9,668 nucleotides of DNA from Phormidesmis priestleyi. Its GTDB lineage: Bacteria > Cyanobacteriota > Cyanobacteriia > Phormidesmidales > Phormidesmidaceae. A program made the position numbers and the translations under genes. Where the stretch lies: assembly GCA_003242115.1 (NCBI GenBank), contig QBMP01000173.1:1-9668 (forward strand), in the 5' to 3' direction. Shown piece after piece: positions 6,636 to 9,668 of this stretch (its first letter is position 1; each line of letters opens with the position of its first letter). The notes beneath the pieces were generated by a model, which was given only the letters and a program-made list of their open reading frames with translations, had not been told where the DNA came from and did no database searches.

Positions 6636-7973
6636 ATGAAAAGCTTATTAATGCGCAGCCCGATTGCGATCGCCCTCTTTTGGATCGGCACATATCTCCT
6701 TATTACTGTGCTACCGCTGTTCATTCTCTTGATCTATCCACCACCAGGAGGACGAAGATTCTGGGTCGAATTTTCGGTAGCGCTGGGGTTCATTGGACTA
6801 GCTATGATGGCCCTACAGTTTGTCATTACGGCCCGCATTAACCGCATTGAAGCCTCCTACGGCGTCGATATTCTGTTGCAGTTTCATCGGTTCACATCAC
6901 TGACAGCATTTTTGATGGTCTTAATTCATCCCGTAATGCTGTTTATCGTGCAGCCAGAAACACGGCAGCTTCTGAACTTTTTTGAAGCGCCCTGGCGAGC
7001 GCGGATGGCTATTTTAGGCACATTGGCCTTCATCGTCATGGTGGTTACTACCATTTGGCGAAAGCCTCTGCGTATTCCCTACGAACCCTGGCGAATGTCT
7101 CATACCATTCTCTCTGTGCTGGCAGTAGGGCTAGGCTTAGGGCATGCCTTGGGGGTTGGCAACTACCTGTCGCTGTTCTGGAAAAATATGCTGTGGACGG
7201 CTATGGCCCTAATCTCACTTTGGCTAATCATTTACGTACGACTCATCAAACCTTGGATGATGAGCAAAAAGCCCTATCTGGTCGAAGCGGTGACGTCGCA
7301 ACGAGGCAACGTTTGGACGCTGGCCCTTCGACCTTGGGGCCACGATGGCTTTTGTTTTCATCCCGGCCAATTTTCCTGGCTGACACTGGATATCACGCCC
7401 TTTAGTATGCGCGAACATCCTTTCTCCATGTCTTCTAACGGCGATCATTCAGGCCGAATTGAATTTGGAATCAAAGCATTAGGCGATTTTACCCGCACAA
7501 TTAAAGACATTCCGCCAGGGACAAAAGCTTATTTAGACGGCCCTTACGGTGTATTCACTATAGATCGCTATGAAGACACAGCAGGCTTTGTGCTAATTGC
7601 AGGTGGGATCGGGATAACGCCTATGTTAAGTATGCTGGCGACTGCGGCAGAACGAAAAGATGATCGCCCTTATTTGCTAATTTACGCCAACAAAACCTGG
7701 GATAGCATTACCTTCCGTGAAGAATTAGAGGCACTTGAAGAGAAATTAGATTTGAAGATTGTTCACGTTTTGAGAGAGCCTCCAGAAGCCTGGAAGGGCG
7801 AGCAAGGTTATATAGATAAAGCTCTGCTTGCCCGCTATATTCCTAAATACAAAGGAACCCGGCAGTACTTTATTTGCGCTGCTCCAAAAATGATGGAACA
7901 GGTAGAACAAGCGCTACATAATCTTAATGTTCCGGTTACTCAGGTTCATATGGAGCATTTCAACCTAGCCTAA
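6636..7973 (+). CDS. Ferric reductase/NADPH oxidase-type membrane flavocytochrome
   Basis: Members of this group pass electrons from NAD(P)H through FAD and two haem b groups across the membrane to ferric iron, oxygen or another acceptor. The 445-residue protein has membrane segments at about 10-34, 44-64, 82-106, 122-141, 155-176 and 185-203. Haem ligands fit two HX13H pairs, H84/H98 and H156/H170, the spacing seen in the ferric reductase and NOX families. The C-terminal half is a ferredoxin-reductase-type module: FAD-binding REHPFSMSS (259-267), then NAD(P)H-binding AGGIGITPM (322-330) and ICAAPKMM (413-420). It looks complete, with all key residues present. It follows the broken DUF389 gene by 85 bp and has its own strong ribosome site, so it may be independently transcribed. 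Iron reduction, superoxide production and transfer to another membrane acceptor cannot be told apart from sequence. Confidence 0.88.
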   Translation: MKSLLMRSPIAIALFWIGTYLLITVLPLFILLIYPPPGGRRFWVEFSVALGFIGLAMMALQFVITARINRIEASYGVDILLQFHRFTSLTAFLMVLIHPVMLFIVQPETRQLLNFFEAPWRARMAILGTLAFIVMVVTTIWRKPLRIPYEPWRMSHTILSVLAVGLGLGHALGVGNYLSLFWKNMLWTAMALISLWLIIYVRLIKPWMMSKKPYLVEAVTSQRGNVWTLALRPWGHDGFCFHPGQFSWLTLDITPFSMREHPFSMSSNGDHSGRIEFGIKALGDFTRTIKDIPPGTKAYLDGPYGVFTIDRYEDTAGFVLIAGGIGITPMLSMLATAAERKDDRPYLLIYANKTWDSITFREELEALEEKLDLKIVHVLREPPEAWKGEQGYIDKALLARYIPKYKGTRQYFICAAPKMMEQVEQALHNLNVPVTQVHMEHFNLA

Positions 7974-8025
7974 AAGATACGAATTAAACCCACAATCGCC
8001 AAAATATCATTACAAAGTCTCGTCT

Positions 8026-8169
8026 ATGCGCTGCAATATCATGCTTCAACTCGTTGGCTTCATTGCGCTGGTGTTGCTAGTCACCGCAGCGCTTTTTGCT
8101 TGGCTGCAAACTCGTCCCAATTCGGGGCAAAACACGGAATGGGAGATTAGTCAAAATACTCTTTACTGA
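8026..8169 (+). CDS. Possible small single-pass membrane peptide (47 residues), hypothetical
   Basis: An open frame from ATG to TGA encodes 47 residues with one strongly hydrophobic segment at about 6-26 (start LQLVGFIALVLLV), followed by a polar tail ending in SQNTLY. No good Shine-Dalgarno precedes either Met1 or Met6. It sits 52 bp after the flavocytochrome gene on the same strand. I recognise no family. It may be a real small membrane protein, the surviving 5' end of a disrupted gene, or chance. Confidence 0.3.
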   Translation: MRCNIMLQLVGFIALVLLVTAALFAWLQTRPNSGQNTEWEISQNTLY

Positions 8170-8214
8170 TTGCTTCCCGACGAACATTGCGCTCCGAGCG
8201 ATCATGGGTCGCTT

Positions 8215-8240
8215 TCTCCTATCTCCTATCTCCTATCTCC
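8215..8240 (+). repeat. Heptamer tandem repeat, STRR-like
   Basis: Three full copies and one partial copy of TCTCCTA in a row. Short tandemly repeated heptamers of this kind are well known in intergenic DNA of filamentous cyanobacteria. They are usually length-variable and of unknown function. Confidence 0.75.
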
Positions 8241-8320
8241 CCTGTTATCCTTTCTCTATGATCGCTCCTTTTTTGCTGGAGTAGTCATACGCGCTGAAAT
8301 AAACCATCTTGGCCTATGGT

Positions 8321-8482
8321 GGGGTGGTTCAATCACAAGTCACATTATTGGCGTGGCACAAAACAGGGTGACACTTTAGAGCGAGCAAGTCGTCTCAAGG
8401 CTCATCGTCATCCCACGGGGTGGTTCAAAAACCGGGTGACACTTTGGAGTGATCAAGTCGTCTCAATGCTTGTCGTCATCCC
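8321..8482 (+). repeat. Diverged long direct repeat, two copies, one with a 28-bp insertion
   Basis: Copy 1 is 8321-8414 and copy 2 is 8417-8482. Both begin GGGGTGGTTCAA and end TCGTCATCCC. With 28 bases (8333-8360) removed from copy 1, both are 66 bp and agree at 59 positions (my hand alignment). Each contains GGGTGACACTTT and CAAGTCGTCTCAA. Substitutions are spread through the unit and there is no protein-coding pattern. It may be a duplicated end of a mobile element or a local interspersed repeat. Confidence 0.75.
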
Positions 8483-8498
8483 GCCCTATTGTGCGATT

Positions 8499-8525
8499 CT
8501 CTCAAGGAGAGGCTTCGCCAACGCC
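8499..8525 (+). repeat. Small double-hairpin element, interspersed-repeat type
   Basis: CTCTC-AAG-GAGAG (8499-8511) abuts GGC-TTC-GCC (8511-8519), and AACGCC follows. The string GAGAGGCTTCGCCAACG resembles intergenic repeats I recall from Nostoc-type genomes. Identification is from memory. Confidence 0.45.
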
Positions 8526-8529
8526 CCGT

Positions 8530-8715
8530 ATGAGTCTCAGTATTTCTGTTGCTGCCAGCCTCCCTTTCCAAGTTCTTAAAGCTATTGGCATTCAGGTACT
8601 CTCTGGGTCAGAACCCATCGCTCACACGGCAGAAAAGCATCAGGCGAGCCGGAAGTTCGTTTATCAGCAAGCTCATGGTTCGCTCAAATTAATTGGAGTT
8701 CTAGAAATGCTATGA
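8530..8715 (+). pseudogene. Probable transposase N-terminal remnant
   Basis: An ATG-led frame of 61 codons encodes SLPFQVLKAIGIQVLSGSEP, then IAHTAEKHQASRKFVYQQ, and stops soon after. The second part looks like a helix-turn-helix start, and SRKFVYQQ resembles the N-terminus of a cyanobacterial transposase-like family (DUF6399-type, from memory). After the stop a short frame continues for about 16 codons (8712-8759) and then ends, so no catalytic domain follows. The adjacent repeats fit a decayed mobile element. Without a database match the family remains tentative, and a chance open frame is possible. Confidence 0.45.
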
Positions 8716-8825
8716 AAGCAATGGGTTTTCAGCCTATTGACAAACAAGAAATTCTATAATCCGTTGCTCGCCATATGGGTGCTCAAGCAATCACAAGAGA
8801 AATCCAAGTAATTCTATGCTGCATT

Positions 8826-8848
8826 ACGCTACATGTAGCGTTTTCAGT
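8826..8848 (+). terminator. Palindromic hairpin with T-rich tail, terminator-like
   Basis: ACGCTACATGTAGCGT (8826-8841) is a perfect 16-bp palindrome, able to form a 6-bp stem with a CATG loop. TTT and, after CAG, more T residues follow. This fits a Rho-independent terminator on the plus strand, possibly for readthrough from the transposase remnant or the upstream genes. Confidence 0.5.
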
Positions 8849-8894
8849 TTTTGTGAAACCACTAGAACAAATGAGCGAACCGTGAGTATCAGGT

Positions 8895-8926
8895 CAAAAA
8901 ATAGAAACTCGCCTAACACTTCAGGC
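8895..8926 (-). terminator. Rho-independent terminator of the small exported-protein gene
   Basis: On the minus strand GCCTGA-AGTG-TTAGGC forms a 6-bp stem (one G-U pair) with a 4-nt loop. GAGTTTCTATTTTTT follows. It lies about 90 bp downstream of the stop at 9016 and faces the plus-strand hairpin at 8826, as expected between convergent units. Confidence 0.6.
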
Positions 8927-9015
8927 TCAGCGCTGTTGATGACGACTACGCCGCCCGATCCTTGCTAAGATTCTGGACTTCATTGGCTAACATCTGAACT
9001 CCATGAATGCGATCG

Positions 9016-9384
9016 CTACTTCGGTCTATCTCTAGGATTTTTTGTCTCTCGTAGCTTCATTAAATCCTGTCTAGAAAAAGCGCTGCTACGCTTCTTCGGC
9101 AACCAATCGTTGAGAAAGCTTTCTCGCTTATAGGTATTTTCAGCGGTAGCTTTGCTATCAGGACTCTCTACATTATTGCGAAGGGTCTGTTCAATAATGT
9201 CACGCAGCGATTCGCCGTAGGACTCGCCATAGTACTCGATAGTCTTCTCACCCCGAGCTTGATCCATGCCATAGTCGATGCTGTAGGCCACTGAGCTTTC
9301 GGCACTGCCAAGTATGACAAGGCCCATCGAAAAAATCACAACAGCTAGATTTACTAACCGACTGTACAACCGCTGCAAATTCAT
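9016..9384 (-). CDS. Small exported protein of unknown function
   Basis: Starting at the ATG at 9384 the product has 122 residues. A GTG 9 bp upstream would add three. A basic N-terminus (NLQRLYSRLVN) precedes a hydrophobic core (LAVVIFSMGLVILG) and a SSVAYS region, which together look like a Sec signal peptide cut near residue 33-35. The mature part of about 88 residues is hydrophilic. It has an acidic, tyrosine-rich stretch (EKTIEYYGESYGESLRD), a predicted helix, then a basic tail ending in TKNPRDRPK. There is no cysteine, so it is neither a lipoprotein nor disulfide-bonded. A periplasmic, lumenal or extracellular location is likely. I recognise no family. A promoter-like pair upstream and a hairpin terminator downstream suggest a real single-gene unit. 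Neighbours give no clue to its role. Confidence 0.65.
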   Translation of the reverse strand: MNLQRLYSRLVNLAVVIFSMGLVILGSAESSVAYSIDYGMDQARGEKTIEYYGESYGESLRDIIEQTLRNNVESPDSKATAENTYKRESFLNDWLPKKRSSAFSRQDLMKLRETKNPRDRPK

Positions 9385-9424
9385 ATATTTCACGATTGTA
9401 TTAATACTCTACTAATTACAGCTA

Positions 9425-9453
9425 ACTCTAGCAAGTGTAACGAAATGTTGCAA
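9425..9453 (-). promoter_or_regulatory. Possible promoter of the small exported-protein gene
   Basis: On the minus strand TTGCAA (9453-9448) and TAGAGT (9430-9425) are 17 bp apart and lie about 40 bp upstream of the start at 9384. Each matches the sigma70 consensus at four of six positions, so the call rests mainly on spacing and place. Confidence 0.3.
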
Positions 9454-9668
9454 GCCTCTCAGGTTGAAAGCTAGTAATATATGGGGTTGAATAAGTAATC
9501 GTATAGAAACTCCCGCTAAGGCTGTATTCCCTTAACAGCATGGGTTATATGCCCTTTGTCCGATAAAAAGCGAAAGTCTGATTCATGAGCTGAGCTTATC
9601 GCTTGAAATAGTTGATATCAGCCGCTTGGACTATGGATGGACTAATTTTCTAAAAATGTGCCGCTGAT

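Larger units (their letters stand above)
8170..8529. other. Non-coding repeat-rich stretch
   Basis: No convincing gene on either strand. Open frames crossing it have repetitive, non-protein-like composition. It contains a heptamer tandem repeat, a diverged long direct repeat and a small double hairpin, each listed separately. Confidence 0.6.

Noticed and set aside
7055..7448. Overlapping open frames on both strands inside the flavocytochrome gene
   Set aside because: The flavocytochrome frame has clear haem and FAD motifs here. The other frames have no recognisable domain or ribosome site and are shadows.
8324..8340. tRNA T-arm-like string GTGGTTCAATCAC
   Set aside because: The flanking bases cannot form the T stem, and no acceptor, D or anticodon arm is visible on either side.
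8321..8482. CRISPR-like array, because GGGGTGGTTCAA recurs and resembles the end of some cyanobacterial CRISPR repeats
   Set aside because: There are only two copies. The similarity extends through the whole unit instead of alternating with unique spacers, and the recurring part reads TTCAA where the CRISPR ends I recall read TTGAA. No cas gene is present.
8316..8579. 87-codon open frame across the direct repeat
   Set aside because: Its translation runs through both repeat copies and the hairpin element, has no domain-like pattern and overlaps the transposase-like frame.
9454..9668. Possible gene or RNA at the right end
   Set aside because: Both strands are closed by frequent stops, only frames of a few codons exist, and no convincing hairpin or RNA gene is visible.

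Overview
The window looks like chromosomal DNA from a cyanobacterium. GCGATCGC, the HIP1 octamer typical of cyanobacterial genomes, occurs 14 times by my count in 9.7 kb, against well under one expected by chance. One gene closely resembles Anabaena sensory rhodopsin (ASR), and a heptamer tandem repeat of the kind common in filamentous cyanobacteria is present. I cannot name the species.

Left part, minus strand (about 4385 down to 43): three tightly spaced genes read in one direction. First is an ASR-type rhodopsin (retinal lysine K210, proline at 206, alanine instead of serine at 86). Next is a GH13 enzyme of the trehalose synthase type. Last is a P2-type cation ATPase that stops before its hinge motif and its C-terminal membrane half, so it is probably dead. 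The soluble ASR transducer gene expected beside asr is not in the window. If the order is real and conserved, it would join a light-responsive membrane protein to trehalose/maltose metabolism and ion transport, which suggests light-linked osmotic or ionic adjustment. That link is inference.

Centre, plus strand (4605-7973): across a 219-bp divergent spacer carrying two inverted repeats lie an AI-2E/PerM-family membrane protein, a DUF389 membrane-protein gene broken by an out-of-frame internal deletion, and a membrane flavocytochrome of the ferric reductase/NADPH oxidase type with two HX13H haem pairs and FAD and NAD(P)H sites.

Right part (7974-9668): mostly non-coding and eroded. It holds a possible 47-codon membrane peptide, a heptamer tandem repeat, a diverged 66-bp direct repeat (one copy with a 28-bp insertion), a small hairpin repeat, a probable transposase remnant and two facing terminator-like hairpins. 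A minus-strand gene for a small exported protein of unknown function follows. The last 275 bases show only a weak promoter candidate. Three signs of rearrangement (truncated ATPase, broken DUF389 gene, transposase relic) mark this as a region under turnover.
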